Assembly: GCA_016718265.1 (NCBI GenBank)
Contig: JADKDZ010000001.1
Coordinates: 1 to 64,000 of the forward strand
Direction: 5' to 3'
Length of the DNA stretch: 64,000 nt
DNA from: Uliginosibacterium sp.
Lineage (GTDB): Bacteria; Pseudomonadota; Gammaproteobacteria; Burkholderiales; Rhodocyclaceae
Part shown: piece by piece, positions 24,557-33,410 of the stretch
Layout: the number at the start of each line of letters is the position of its first letter
How positions within the stretch are numbered: the stretch's first letter is position 1
The notes under the pieces: generated by a model
Seen by the model: the letters and a program-made list of their open reading frames with translations, nothing else
Told to the model about the DNA's origin: nothing
Database searches by the model: none
Position numbers and translations under genes: made by a program

Positions 24557-25636
24557 TTGTCTGCTCAATGTGAAACCACTCTGAAGAAGTCGGCCGGCCT
24601 GCCGATGAGCGTCTTCGAGCGCTACCTGACCGTCTGGGTCTTCCTGTGCATCGTCATCGGCATTGCCCTGGGCCAATTCTTGCCGACGGTGTTTCATGCC
24701 ATCGGCAGCATGGAAGTCGCGAAGGTCAACCTCCCGGTGGGGCTGCTGATCTGGGTGATGATTATCCCGATGCTGATCAAGGTGGATTTCGGCGCCCTGC
24801 ACGAGGTTCGCCAGCATGTCCGGGGCATTGGCGTCACGCTGTTCGTGAACTGGCTGGTCAAGCCCTTCTCGATGGCCTTCCTCGGCTGGCTCTTCATCCG
24901 GCATCTATTTGCGCCGCTGCTGCCCGCCGACCAGCTCGACAGCTACATCGCCGGGCTGATCCTGCTGGCTGCCGCTCCCTGCACCGCCATGGTGTTTGTC
25001 TGGAGCCGACTCACCCAAGGTGACCCGCTGTTCACGCTCTCACAAGTCGCGCTGAACGACAGCATCATGGTACTGGCGTTTGCGCCCCTGGTCGGCCTCC
25101 TGCTGGGCATCTCGGCCATCACGGTGCCCTGGGAAACCTTGATTACCTCCGTGGTGCTGTACATCGTCATACCGGTCGTCCTGGCGCAAATCCTGCGCCG
25201 GCAGCTTCTGGCAAAAGGCCAGGGCGCTTTCGACGCGGCAATGGCCAGGATCGGCCCCTGGTCCATCGCTGCGCTGCTGGCCACGCTGATCCTGCTGTTT
25301 GCCTTTCAAGGCGAGGCGATCCTGAAGCAGCCCGTGATCATCGCCCTGCTGGCCGTACCGATCCTGATCCAGGTGTTCTTCAACTCGGCGCTGGCCTACT
25401 GGCTCAACCGCGTGGTCGGCGAGAAGCACAACGTCGCCTGCCCGTCTGCCCTGATCGGCGCATCGAACTTCTTTGAGCTGGCCGTCGCGGCCGCGATCAG
25501 CCTGTTCGGTTTCGACTCCGGCGCCGCGCTCGCCACCGTCGTCGGGGTCTTGATCGAAGTCCCGGTCATGCTGCTGGTCGTCAAGCTCGTGAACCTCAGC
25601 AAACCCTGGTACGAGCGGGGATCGCCCCCGCAGTAG
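24557..25636 (+). CDS. acr3: Arsenite efflux permease Acr3
   Basis: 359 residues, ten predicted transmembrane helices. The start is TTG 24557, placed 9 bases after GGAG, giving the family-like N-terminus MSAQCETTLKK. LPVGLLIWVMIIPMLIKVDF, LAAAPCTAMVFVWSRLTQGD (the Acr3 cysteine region) and ACPSALIGASNFFELAVA are conserved. It exports arsenite, with ArsA as energy source or by itself using the proton motive force. It is 110 bases downstream of arsA and ends the ars operon. Confidence 0.94.
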   Translation: MSAQCETTLKKSAGLPMSVFERYLTVWVFLCIVIGIALGQFLPTVFHAIGSMEVAKVNLPVGLLIWVMIIPMLIKVDFGALHEVRQHVRGIGVTLFVNWLVKPFSMAFLGWLFIRHLFAPLLPADQLDSYIAGLILLAAAPCTAMVFVWSRLTQGDPLFTLSQVALNDSIMVLAFAPLVGLLLGISAITVPWETLITSVVLYIVIPVVLAQILRRQLLAKGQGAFDAAMARIGPWSIAALLATLILLFAFQGEAILKQPVIIALLAVPILIQVFFNSALAYWLNRVVGEKHNVACPSALIGASNFFELAVAAAISLFGFDSGAALATVVGVLIEVPVMLLVVKLVNLSKPWYERGSPPQ

Positions 25637-25700
25637 CCCAGCCACGCGCACCCAGCCTGCGCTGCCGCCCCCGGTGACGGAAGACATGCGGGGGGCGATC

Positions 25701-26234
25701 TCAGTCTGGTGCTGTCGAGAAGCGCTCGGCCAGGCGAAGGGCGGCGATTCGCGCAATCTGGTCCAGCGCCTCTGCAAACTCGTCTGCAACGCTGTTGTCG
25801 AGTCGGGCAGCGAAGCGAGCGATGATCGCCTCACGATCCAACCCGCGCACCGCCAGGATAAAGGGGAAGCCAAACTTCGCGCGATAGGCCGCGTTCAGCG
25901 CCTGCAAGCGGGCAAACTCCTCCTGGCTGCAGGCATCCAGCCCCGCGCCGGCTTGCTCGCGAACCGAAGCCTCCGCCATTTCGCCCCGGATCGCGGCTTT
26001 GCCGGCAAGTTCGGGGTGTGCGCAAATCAGGGCATGTTGCTCGGCCGGGCTGGCGGAGCACATCGCCTCACACAACGCGCCGTGCAAGGCATCGAGGGTG
26101 GCAAACGGGCGGCCATGCCAGGCACGCTCCGCCACCCACGGCGAGTGTTCAAAAATACCCGCCAGCGCGGCGACAAACTCCCGCTGGGCCAGGGGTGGAA
26201 AGGGCGCCAAGCACCGGGGGGCGGCCATGTCCAT
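25701..26234 (-). CDS. uraD: OHCU decarboxylase
   Basis: 177 residues. The family motif AHPELAGKA is present, preceded by the catalytic histidine region FEHSPWVAERAW and followed by SQEEFARLQALNAAYRAKFG and FILAVRG. It converts OHCU to (S)-allantoin, the last step of urate oxidation. It is divergent from uraH, which performs the preceding step. Confidence 0.94.
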   Translation of the reverse strand: MDMAAPRCLAPFPPLAQREFVAALAGIFEHSPWVAERAWHGRPFATLDALHGALCEAMCSASPAEQHALICAHPELAGKAAIRGEMAEASVREQAGAGLDACSQEEFARLQALNAAYRAKFGFPFILAVRGLDREAIIARFAARLDNSVADEFAEALDQIARIAALRLAERFSTAPD

Positions 26235-26396
26235 GATGCGTGTTCTCCCTCAAAAAGCGTCTAGCGATCATGCACGCATGCAACATGCCAGCGCGACCCG
26301 ACGAATCGCCCTGCGCCGCACGACTCCCTTCCGTCAGCCGCACTCCCTATAATCGCCTTTGAACTGGCGCGCCAGGGGTCGCAAGGATCGAGCGCC

Positions 26397-26756
26397 ATGA
26401 ATACGAAACAAGGATGGCTCAGCACACATGTGCTGGATACGGCAAATGGCTGCGCCGCGGCTGGCATGTCATTTGAATTGCACGATCAGACCACCGGCAC
26501 CTGCCTGGTGCGCGGCATCACCAATGCCGACGGACGCACAGACGCGCCATTGCTGGCGGGGGACGCATTCGCAACGGGGCACTACACCCTCACGTTCCAC
26601 GTCGCCGCCTACTACCGGGCACGCGGCCTCAGCCTGCCCGACCCACCCTTCCTTGACCACGTCAGTCTGGCCTTCGGCATCGCCGACGCCGGCGCACACT
26701 ACCACGTCCCCTTACTCGTATCCCCCTGGAGCTACTCGACCTATCGCGGGTCGTGA
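26397..26756 (+). CDS. uraH: 5-hydroxyisourate hydrolase
   Basis: 119 residues, transthyretin-like. STHVLDTANGCAAAGM at the N-terminus and the C-terminal YRGS signature are diagnostic, and the H, R and H active-site residues in THVL, TNADGRTD and HYHVPLL are present. It hydrolyses 5-hydroxyisourate to OHCU. The intergenic 162 bases shared with uraD probably hold both promoters. Uricase is not in this window. Confidence 0.95.
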   Translation: MNTKQGWLSTHVLDTANGCAAAGMSFELHDQTTGTCLVRGITNADGRTDAPLLAGDAFATGHYTLTFHVAAYYRARGLSLPDPPFLDHVSLAFGIADAGAHYHVPLLVSPWSYSTYRGS

Positions 26757-26973
26757 CCCCTCCGTTGCAGCCGACACATCGACGACCCCGTAGCCACCGC
26801 CGGCGCCACCGAAGCTGAACCTCGGCAGCATGCTGTTGCAGGCGCATCACGACTGGCCAACACAGCCACAAGGGTCTTGGGCGACGACGACGGTCGCAAG
26901 CGAGGCGTGTTCATCGCACTGCCCCAATGACAAAGGCCGCGAACCCTTGCGGATTGGCGGCCTTCGGTATTCG

Positions 26974-27050
26974 TGGTGGTGATGGGCGGAGTCGAACCGC
27001 CGACCTATGGGTTATGAATCCATCGCTCTAACCATCTGAGCTACATCACC
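26974..27050 (-). tRNA. tRNA-Met (anticodon CAT)
   Basis: The minus strand folds as a complete 77-base tRNA: acceptor GGTGATG with CATCACC, D arm GCTC-AGATGGTTA-GAGC, anticodon loop TTCATAA, T loop GTTCGAC, discriminator A and encoded CCA. The anticodon CAT, and an acceptor stem that starts with a G:C pair rather than the initiator mismatch, indicate the elongator. The top anticodon-stem pair is A:C. Confidence 0.95.
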
Positions 27051-27279
27051 ACAAAGAGGGCGGGATTCTAGCCATCGAATGCGGGGGCGTCAATCACCGG
27101 CTAAGGGGCCAAGGCGATATCCGCACTCAAAACCCTGTTAATTCAGCGACTTGAGATCTCGCCGCGCTGCGTTTTTGATTTGACTTTGGGCGCGGCTTGG
27201 CCGACCATTCCGCCCTTCCTCCCGCGCGTAGCGCTTCGACAGGGCCAACCCGGTGTTGGCCGACAACCAGAAACACGCC

Positions 27280-28614
27280 ATGAAAAAGCTGTACATCCGC
27301 ACCTTCGGGTGCCAGATGAACGAGTACGACTCGGACAAGATGGCCGACGTGCTCGGCACCCAAGAAGAAATCGTCAAGACAGACAAGCCCGAAGAAGCCG
27401 ATCTGATCCTGTTCAACACCTGTTCGGTGCGCGAGAAGGCGCAAGAGAAGGTCTTCCACGATCTGGGCCGGGTGCGGCATCTCAAGCAGCTCAACCCGAA
27501 GCTGATCATCGGCGTCGGCGGTTGTGTGGCGAGCCAGGAGGGCGATGCGATCATCGCCCGGGCGCCTTACGTGGACGTGGTCTTCGGCCCGCAGACCCTG
27601 CATCGCCTGCCCGAGCTGATTGCGGCGCGGCAGGCGAGCGGCAAGTCGCAGGTGGATATCAGCTTTCCGGAGAACGAGAAGTTCGACGCCCTGCCGCCGG
27701 CGCGCGTCGACGGCGCCTCGGCCTTCGTGTCGATCATGGAAGGCTGCTCGAAGTTCTGTACCTATTGCATCGTGCCCTATACGCGGGGCGACGAAATCTA
27801 TCGCCCGCTGGGGGATGTGCTGGCGGAAGTGGCCGGGCTCACCGCACAGGGCGTGAAGGAAATCACCTTGCTCGGCCAGAACGTGAATGCCTGGCGCGCG
27901 CCCATCGAGCCGGGCAGCAGCGACATGGCAGACTTCGCCTTCCTGCTCGAATGCGTGCACGACATTCCGGGCGTGGAGCGCATCCGCTACACCACCTCCC
28001 ACCCGCGCGAAATGACCCAGCGCGTGTTCGACGCTTACGCCAAGCTGCCCAAGCTGGTGTCGCACCTGCACCTGCCGGTGCAGTCGGGCTCGGACCGGGT
28101 GCTGGCAGCCATGAAGCGCGGCTACACCGTGCTGGAATACAAATCGGTGGTGCGCAAACTGCGCGCGGCACGGCCCGACCTCTCCTTGTCGACCGACTTC
28201 ATCGTCGGCTTTCCCGGCGAGACCGAGGCCGAATTCGAAGCCACCATGACGCTGATCGACGAGCTGGAGTTCGATGCCTCGTTCAGTTTCGTCTTCAGTC
28301 CGCGCCCCGGCACGCCGGCGGCCGAGATGGCCGATACCACGCCGCCAGAAGTGAAACTGGCTCAGCTGGCCCGCCTGCAGAAGCGAATTGACGAGCTGGC
28401 GGGCAAGGTCAGCCAGAGCATGGTGGGCACGGTGCAACGCGTGCTGGTAGAAGGCCCGTCGAAGAAAGACCCCTTCGAGCTGGCGGCGCGTACCGACAAC
28501 AACCGCATCGTCAACTTCAAGGGCAACCCGCGGCAGATCGGCCACTTCATTCACCTCAAGATCACCGCCGCGCTGCCGCACTCCCTGCGCGGTGAAGTGG
28601 TGATTCAGGACTGA
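27280..28614 (+). CDS. miaB: tRNA-2-methylthio-N6-dimethylallyladenosine synthase MiaB
   Basis: 444 residues from ATG 27280. The N-terminal MTTase domain has its three cluster cysteines (TFGCQMNEYD with C11, FNTCSVRE, GVGGCVAS). The radical-SAM motif is C156-x3-C160-x2-C163 (CSKFCTYC). A TRAM domain closes the protein. It adds the 2-methylthio group to A37 of tRNAs reading UNN codons. In related bacteria phoH follows directly; here a large metalloprotease gene is interposed. Confidence 0.97.
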   Translation: MKKLYIRTFGCQMNEYDSDKMADVLGTQEEIVKTDKPEEADLILFNTCSVREKAQEKVFHDLGRVRHLKQLNPKLIIGVGGCVASQEGDAIIARAPYVDVVFGPQTLHRLPELIAARQASGKSQVDISFPENEKFDALPPARVDGASAFVSIMEGCSKFCTYCIVPYTRGDEIYRPLGDVLAEVAGLTAQGVKEITLLGQNVNAWRAPIEPGSSDMADFAFLLECVHDIPGVERIRYTTSHPREMTQRVFDAYAKLPKLVSHLHLPVQSGSDRVLAAMKRGYTVLEYKSVVRKLRAARPDLSLSTDFIVGFPGETEAEFEATMTLIDELEFDASFSFVFSPRPGTPAAEMADTTPPEVKLAQLARLQKRIDELAGKVSQSMVGTVQRVLVEGPSKKDPFELAARTDNNRIVNFKGNPRQIGHFIHLKITAALPHSLRGEVVIQD

Positions 28615-28960
28615 GGCGTGACCTGCGCGGATCGGGCACCGCTCAAGCCGCTGAGAGCCTGTCTGCGCAGGCATGACAAGTGGGCGGCGTCGGCAGGTCC
28701 CGTCACACGGGCTTGCGCCGGCGCTTGATCGCCAGACTTCAGAGCACACCACGCCATGAGCTTCTTTCATCCTGAAAACCGCAGTTCACAAGAAGAAATT
28801 CCGATCATGCTTCGATCCGCGGCGGGATTTCTCCGGACTCGGTGGGTGGCGCCGTCCAGAAACCGTTCGCCCTGAGGTATCGAAGGGTGGAGCGGCTTCG
28901 GGTCAAGCCAGCTGCGGTTTTCAGGCTCATCCTCTTCGCATACGCCCGGCGCGCTGCCTT
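28615..28960. other. Intergenic stretch before the metalloprotease
   Basis: 346 bases without a supported gene or strong hairpin. The last 30 bases before the GTG at 28961 translate, in the metalloprotease frame, as LRIRPARCL. This is the positively charged n-region expected for its signal peptide, but no ATG, GTG or TTG is found in frame there. Confidence 0.55.
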
Positions 28961-31603
28961 GTGCTACTGGCCTGCCTGGGCCTGCTGGCCGCATGTACCG
29001 GCAGCCGCTCCCGGCCGGACGCACAGGCGCCAGCCACGGCCAGCAGCGCACCGGCAGGCAAGGCCGCACCCGGCACGGCCCAATCCTTACCGGCGCCTGC
29101 GCCCAATCCCAACCTCAAACCCTTCGCCGAGGTCAGCAAAGACTTCAAACGCAGCGAAGGGCTGTTTGCGGTGTATCAGAAAGACGAACGCACGCTGCTG
29201 GAGCTGAAGGAGGAGGATTTCGACAAGCCCTTCTTCTTCACCCTGCACCGCACCCACGGCATCGGCGAGCGCGGCATCTATGCCGGCCAGATGCTGGAAT
29301 CCGGCGTCGGCGTGTTCCGCAAGTATTCCGATCGGGTGGTGTGGATCGAGAAGAACACCAGCTTCGTCGCCCCCGGCAACCCGCCGCTGGCGCGCGCCGT
29401 GGCCGAAGGCTATTCGGACAGCCTGCGCGCCAGCGCGGCCATCCTCAGCCAGCCGCACCCGCAAAGCCGGGCCATCCTGATCGATGCCTCGGCCTTCGTC
29501 GTCACCGATGCGGCCGCTACCGCCGCCGTGCTGGCCGCCGCCTTCCGCCAGCCCTACCAGTTTGACCGCGGCAACAGCCTGATCACCGCCGCATACACCG
29601 AGCCGGCCGAAACCCGCTTCGCGGTGCGCACCCACTACGCTGCCGGCACCCTCGTGGCGCCGCAGCCGGGCCAGCCCAACGCGCCCAGCCTGCCGCGCAC
29701 CCTGCCAGACCCGCGCAGCCTGTTTCTGGGCCAGGCCATCAGCTTCTCGGTGCTGCCCGAGCCGATGCCTGCCCGGCGCGCCGACCCGCGCGTGGGTTAC
29801 TTCAGCTCGGGGCGCTGGAACTACGGCGACGATCTGGCGCGTACCCCGCGCGAGTATTTCATCAACCGCTGGCGGCTGGAGAAGGCGGACCCCGCTGCCG
29901 CCCTCTCGGCGCCCAAGCAACCCATCGTCTACTGGCTGGATCGCAACGTGCCGCTGCGCTATCGCGAAGCGGTGACGCGCGGCGTATTGCGCTGGAACGC
30001 CGCCTTCGAGCGGATCGGCTTCCGTGATGCCATTCAGGTGAATCAGCAGCCAGACGATGCGGACTGGAGTACGACGGATCGCAACCGAGCCTCGATCAAG
30101 TGGTTCCTGGGGGTCGACAACCTGGCCGCCATCGGGCCCTCGCTCGTCGATCACCGCAGCGGCGAGATTCTGGACGCCGACATCCTCATCACAGATTTCT
30201 GGACCCGCCTGCCGCGTGCGGAGCTCATCCGCGACATCCACCCGAGGCACGGCTCGCCGGGCCACGAGGAGTGCCACTTCGCGGCCACGGCGCTGCAGGA
30301 CATGGCCGCCACACTCGACCTGCTGATCGCGCGCGGCGAGATCGCGCCCGACAGCCCCGAGGCCGAGGCCTACGTGCAGGACACCCTGAGCGCGGTGGTG
30401 ACCCACGAGGTGGGCCACACCCTGGGGCTGACCCACAACTTCCGCGCCTCCAGCGCCTACTCGCTGGCCCAGTTGCGCGACCCCGATTTTGTCGCGCGCA
30501 ACGGCATCGCCGCCTCGGTGATGGACTACCTGCCGCCCAATGTCGCACCGGCCGGCGAGCCGGTCACGGCCTATACGCAGAATGTGCTGGGGCCTTATGA
30601 CTACTGGGCGATTGAATACGGCTACACGCCGCTCGCCGCGGCAGACGAAGCCGCGCGGCTGGCCGAGATCGCCGGCCGCGCCGGCAGTGATCCGATGCTG
30701 GTCTATGGCGACGATGCCGAGGCGGGCGGGACCGAGCTGGGCCAGATGGGCATCGACCCGGCCAACGCCCGGCACGATCTGGGCAATGACCCGCTCGCCT
30801 TCTTCACGCAGCGCCTGCAACTCGCGCGCGAGCTGTGGGCACGGCTCGCTGCCGCACGCCCAAGCGGGCGCGTGCAGCCGAATGACGACCGGCTGGCCGT
30901 CGAGCTCGGCCTGCAGCGCCTGGGTGCCGCCGCCGGCAACCTCGCCCGCGTGATCGGCGGCGTCACGGTGCGCCGTCATCACTCGCCATCGGACCGCGAC
31001 GTCTACCAGCCCCTGCCCCCCGCGGCCCAGCGTGCCGCCCTGGCGGCGCTGGCCGAAGGCCTGTTCCAGCCCGCCAGCCTGCAGCTTGACCCCGCCCTGC
31101 TCCGCCGCCTGGCGCCCGACCCCGTCGACAGCTGGCATGCCGGCGCCGCCGGGCTGGAGCCCCAACTTCCGCTGCTGGGGCGGATTCTGCAGCTGCAGAG
31201 CGCGGTGCTGGATCAGCTCTTCTCCGACCGTATCAGCACCCGGCTGGTGGAAGCCGAGCTGCTCACGCCCGCCGCCGGGCGCTTCACCCTGGCCGAGCTG
31301 CACACGCGCCTGCGCGAGGACATCTGGCGCGAACTCAAGCGCGGCGAAACCATCTCGCTGACCCGGCGTGCACTGCAGCGGGCGTATCTCTCGCGACTCG
31401 TCGCAATGCTCTTGCGCGCCCACAGCACGACCCCTGCAGACGCGCGCGCAGCGGCCCGCTACGAGGCACAGGCCCTGGAAGCCAGACTGCGTGCGGCACT
31501 GCAGCATGGCAAGCTGGAGAGCGAGACGGGGCGCCATTTACGCGAGTGTCAGGCTACACTGCGCGAAGCGCTGAATGCGCCCTTGCTCAGACAGGTGCCA
31601 TGA
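28961..31603 (+). CDS. Zinc-dependent metalloprotease, lipoprotein-like (DUF5117/DUF4953 type)
   Basis: 880 residues. The extended zinc motif HEVGHTLGLTH begins at H482, with a metzincin-like third histidine, and a Met-turn candidate SVMDYLPPN follows. The N-terminal region (LFAVYQKDERTLLELKEEDF, FFFTLHRTHGIGERGIYAGQ) is that of large secreted bacterial proteins with DUF5117 and DUF4953 segments. The first canonical start, GTG 28961, gives MLLACLGLLAACTG, a lipobox (LAAC) without the usual basic n-region. It was probably an exported lipoprotein. It overlaps phoH by 4 bases. Confidence 0.85.
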   Translation: MLLACLGLLAACTGSRSRPDAQAPATASSAPAGKAAPGTAQSLPAPAPNPNLKPFAEVSKDFKRSEGLFAVYQKDERTLLELKEEDFDKPFFFTLHRTHGIGERGIYAGQMLESGVGVFRKYSDRVVWIEKNTSFVAPGNPPLARAVAEGYSDSLRASAAILSQPHPQSRAILIDASAFVVTDAAATAAVLAAAFRQPYQFDRGNSLITAAYTEPAETRFAVRTHYAAGTLVAPQPGQPNAPSLPRTLPDPRSLFLGQAISFSVLPEPMPARRADPRVGYFSSGRWNYGDDLARTPREYFINRWRLEKADPAAALSAPKQPIVYWLDRNVPLRYREAVTRGVLRWNAAFERIGFRDAIQVNQQPDDADWSTTDRNRASIKWFLGVDNLAAIGPSLVDHRSGEILDADILITDFWTRLPRAELIRDIHPRHGSPGHEECHFAATALQDMAATLDLLIARGEIAPDSPEAEAYVQDTLSAVVTHEVGHTLGLTHNFRASSAYSLAQLRDPDFVARNGIAASVMDYLPPNVAPAGEPVTAYTQNVLGPYDYWAIEYGYTPLAAADEAARLAEIAGRAGSDPMLVYGDDAEAGGTELGQMGIDPANARHDLGNDPLAFFTQRLQLARELWARLAAARPSGRVQPNDDRLAVELGLQRLGAAAGNLARVIGGVTVRRHHSPSDRDVYQPLPPAAQRAALAALAEGLFQPASLQLDPALLRRLAPDPVDSWHAGAAGLEPQLPLLGRILQLQSAVLDQLFSDRISTRLVEAELLTPAAGRFTLAELHTRLREDIWRELKRGETISLTRRALQRAYLSRLVAMLLRAHSTTPADARAAARYEAQALEARLRAALQHGKLESETGRHLRECQATLREALNAPLLRQVP

Positions 31604-32646
31604 AACCCCATCCAAGCCGCCTCGCTTCACCCACCGAGCATCAGCCGGAGCTGGCCCCGCCCGACAAATCGGCCGCGTCCCGGCCGCCCCGGCCGCGCAC
31701 GCTCGACCTCAGCCTCAGCCCGCCGGACAACGTGCGGCTGGCCAATCTGTGTGGCGTGCTGGATGAGAACATCCGCCAGATCGAGGCCGGCTTCGACATC
31801 ACCATCGCCCGCCGCGGCGAGCACTTCAAGCTGCGCGGCGATTCGGCGCAAGTGCAGCGCGCGGCCCAGGCCCTGCGCCGCTTCTACGACCAGGCCAGCA
31901 CCGCACTCGACGTGGCGCAAATCCAGCTCGGCCTGATCGAACAGAACAATCTGGATCAGGCGGTGCAGCCGGTGGCAGGACTCCTCACCCGCAAGGGCGA
32001 TCTGCACGGCCGCACCCCGCGCCAGGTGGAGTACATCCGCAACATTCAGGCGCATGACATCACCTTCGGCATCGGCCCGGCGGGCACCGGCAAGACCTAT
32101 CTCGCGGTGGCCTGCGCGGTGGATGCCTTCGAGCGCCAGCAGGTCGAGCGCATCATCCTCACCCGGCCGGCGGTCGAGGCGGGCGAGCGTCTGGGTTTTC
32201 TGCCCGGCGATCTGGCGCAGAAGGTCGATCCCTACCTGCGCCCACTCTACGACGCGCTGTACGACCTGATGGGCTACGACCAGGTGGCCAAGCTCTTCGA
32301 GCGCCAGTGCATCGAGATCGCGCCGCTGGCCTTCATGCGCGGGCGCACCCTGAACCATGCCTTCATCATCCTCGATGAAGCGCAGAACACCACGCCGGAA
32401 CAGATGAAGATGTTCCTCACCCGCATCGGCATCGGCGCTCGCGCGGTCGTCACGGGCGACGCCACCCAGGTCGACCTGCCGCGCGGCCACAAGAGCGGGC
32501 TGATCGAGGCGGCGCAGATTCTGGCCAATGTGCGCGGCATTGCCTTTACCCAGTTCCAGAAGGAAGACGTGGTGCGCCATCCGCTGGTGGCCCGCATCGT
32601 CGACGCCTATGAGCGTGCCCAAGCCCCCCGGGAGAGCCCGCAATGA
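31600..32646 (+). CDS. phoH: PhoH-family ATPase
   Basis: 348 residues. The P-loop GPAGTGKT lies at about 159-166, and Walker B FIILDEAQN and ARAVVTGDATQVDLPRG follow. The N-terminal domain (NVRLANLCGVLDENIRQIEA) is KH-like, as in the YbeZ type that acts with YbeY in rRNA maturation. ybeY, which usually follows, is absent here. The first 30 residues are Pro/Ser-rich and poorly conserved. The ATG overlaps the stop of the metalloprotease (ATGA). Confidence 0.95.
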   Translation: MKPHPSRLASPTEHQPELAPPDKSAASRPPRPRTLDLSLSPPDNVRLANLCGVLDENIRQIEAGFDITIARRGEHFKLRGDSAQVQRAAQALRRFYDQASTALDVAQIQLGLIEQNNLDQAVQPVAGLLTRKGDLHGRTPRQVEYIRNIQAHDITFGIGPAGTGKTYLAVACAVDAFERQQVERIILTRPAVEAGERLGFLPGDLAQKVDPYLRPLYDALYDLMGYDQVAKLFERQCIEIAPLAFMRGRTLNHAFIILDEAQNTTPEQMKMFLTRIGIGARAVVTGDATQVDLPRGHKSGLIEAAQILANVRGIAFTQFQKEDVVRHPLVARIVDAYERAQAPRESPQ

Positions 32647-33410
32647 GAGCCATGATCCTGGCCGCCGGGCGCGGCGAGCGCATGCGCCCGCTGACCGACC
32701 ACACGCCCAAGCCGCTATTGCGTGTCGGCGACAAGCCCCTGATTGTCTGGCATATCGACCGGCTGGCCGCGGCGGGCTTTACCCAGCTCGTCATCAACCA
32801 CGCCTACCTCGGCCACCGCATCGAAGCCTGTCTGGGTGACGGCAAAGCCTTCGGCGTACAGATTCGCTATTCGCCCGAGGCCATTGCACTGGAAACAGCC
32901 GGTGGTATCGCCAACGCCCTGCCCCTGCTGGGTGACGGCCCCTTCCTGGTCGTGAGCGGGGACGTGTATTGCCCGCTGGATTACGTGCCCACCGTGGCGC
33001 GCGGCCTGAGTCGCCTCACCACCGGCAAGCTCGCCCACCTCGTCCTGGTGCCGAATCCGCCGCATCACCCGGAAGGCGATTTCGTGCTCGACATGGGCGG
33101 CACGCTGAGCCTGGAGGCGGGCGCCGAGCGCTGGACCTATTCCGGCATCGGCCTCTTCCGGCCAGAGTTCTTCTCGGGTGTCCCGGCCAACCAGAAAACG
33201 CCCTTGCGCGAGGTGCTGCGGCGCGCCATCCAGGCCGGCCGCGTCAGCGGTGAAGTCTTCAAGGGCCGCTGGGAGGACGTCGGCACCCCGGAACGCCTGG
33301 CGACGCTGGACAACGAGCTGACCTCAGCCTTGCAAATCCCCGATCAACCCCCGCTTCAGGCCACCCGCCATGAACAATCCGCTGAACCCGGTCGCCCTGT
33401 CGACGATTGA
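32643..33410 (+). CDS. murU: N-acetylmuramate-1-phosphate uridylyltransferase-type nucleotidyltransferase
   Basis: 255 residues. The N-terminal signature MILAAGRGERMRPLTDHTPK is that of sugar-nucleotidyltransferases, and FLVVSGDVYCPLDY supplies the Mg-binding aspartate. The similarity is closest to MurU, which makes UDP-MurNAc in peptidoglycan recycling. The kinase AmgK, normally encoded upstream, is not present; phoH is there instead, overlapping by 4 bases. The last 30 residues are unconserved and overlap pepP. Confidence 0.85.
   Translation: MRAMILAAGRGERMRPLTDHTPKPLLRVGDKPLIVWHIDRLAAAGFTQLVINHAYLGHRIEACLGDGKAFGVQIRYSPEAIALETAGGIANALPLLGDGPFLVVSGDVYCPLDYVPTVARGLSRLTTGKLAHLVLVPNPPHHPEGDFVLDMGGTLSLEAGAERWTYSGIGLFRPEFFSGVPANQKTPLREVLRRAIQAGRVSGEVFKGRWEDVGTPERLATLDNELTSALQIPDQPPLQATRHEQSAEPGRPVDD

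Noticed and set aside
28842..29207. Open frame overlapping the start of the metalloprotease, giving a Trp/Ala-rich 121-residue product
   Set aside because: It lies in another frame of a well-supported gene, lacks family features and a ribosome site, and its composition is typical of a GC-rich shadow frame.
29087..31537. 816-residue minus-strand frame opposite the metalloprotease
   Set aside because: Despite its length it is the antisense frame of a gene with a full HExxH motif and shows Gly/Arg/Ala-rich, featureless composition.
31627..32643. Long minus-strand frame opposite phoH
   Set aside because: Antisense shadow of phoH with no independent motif, caused by GC-rich third positions.
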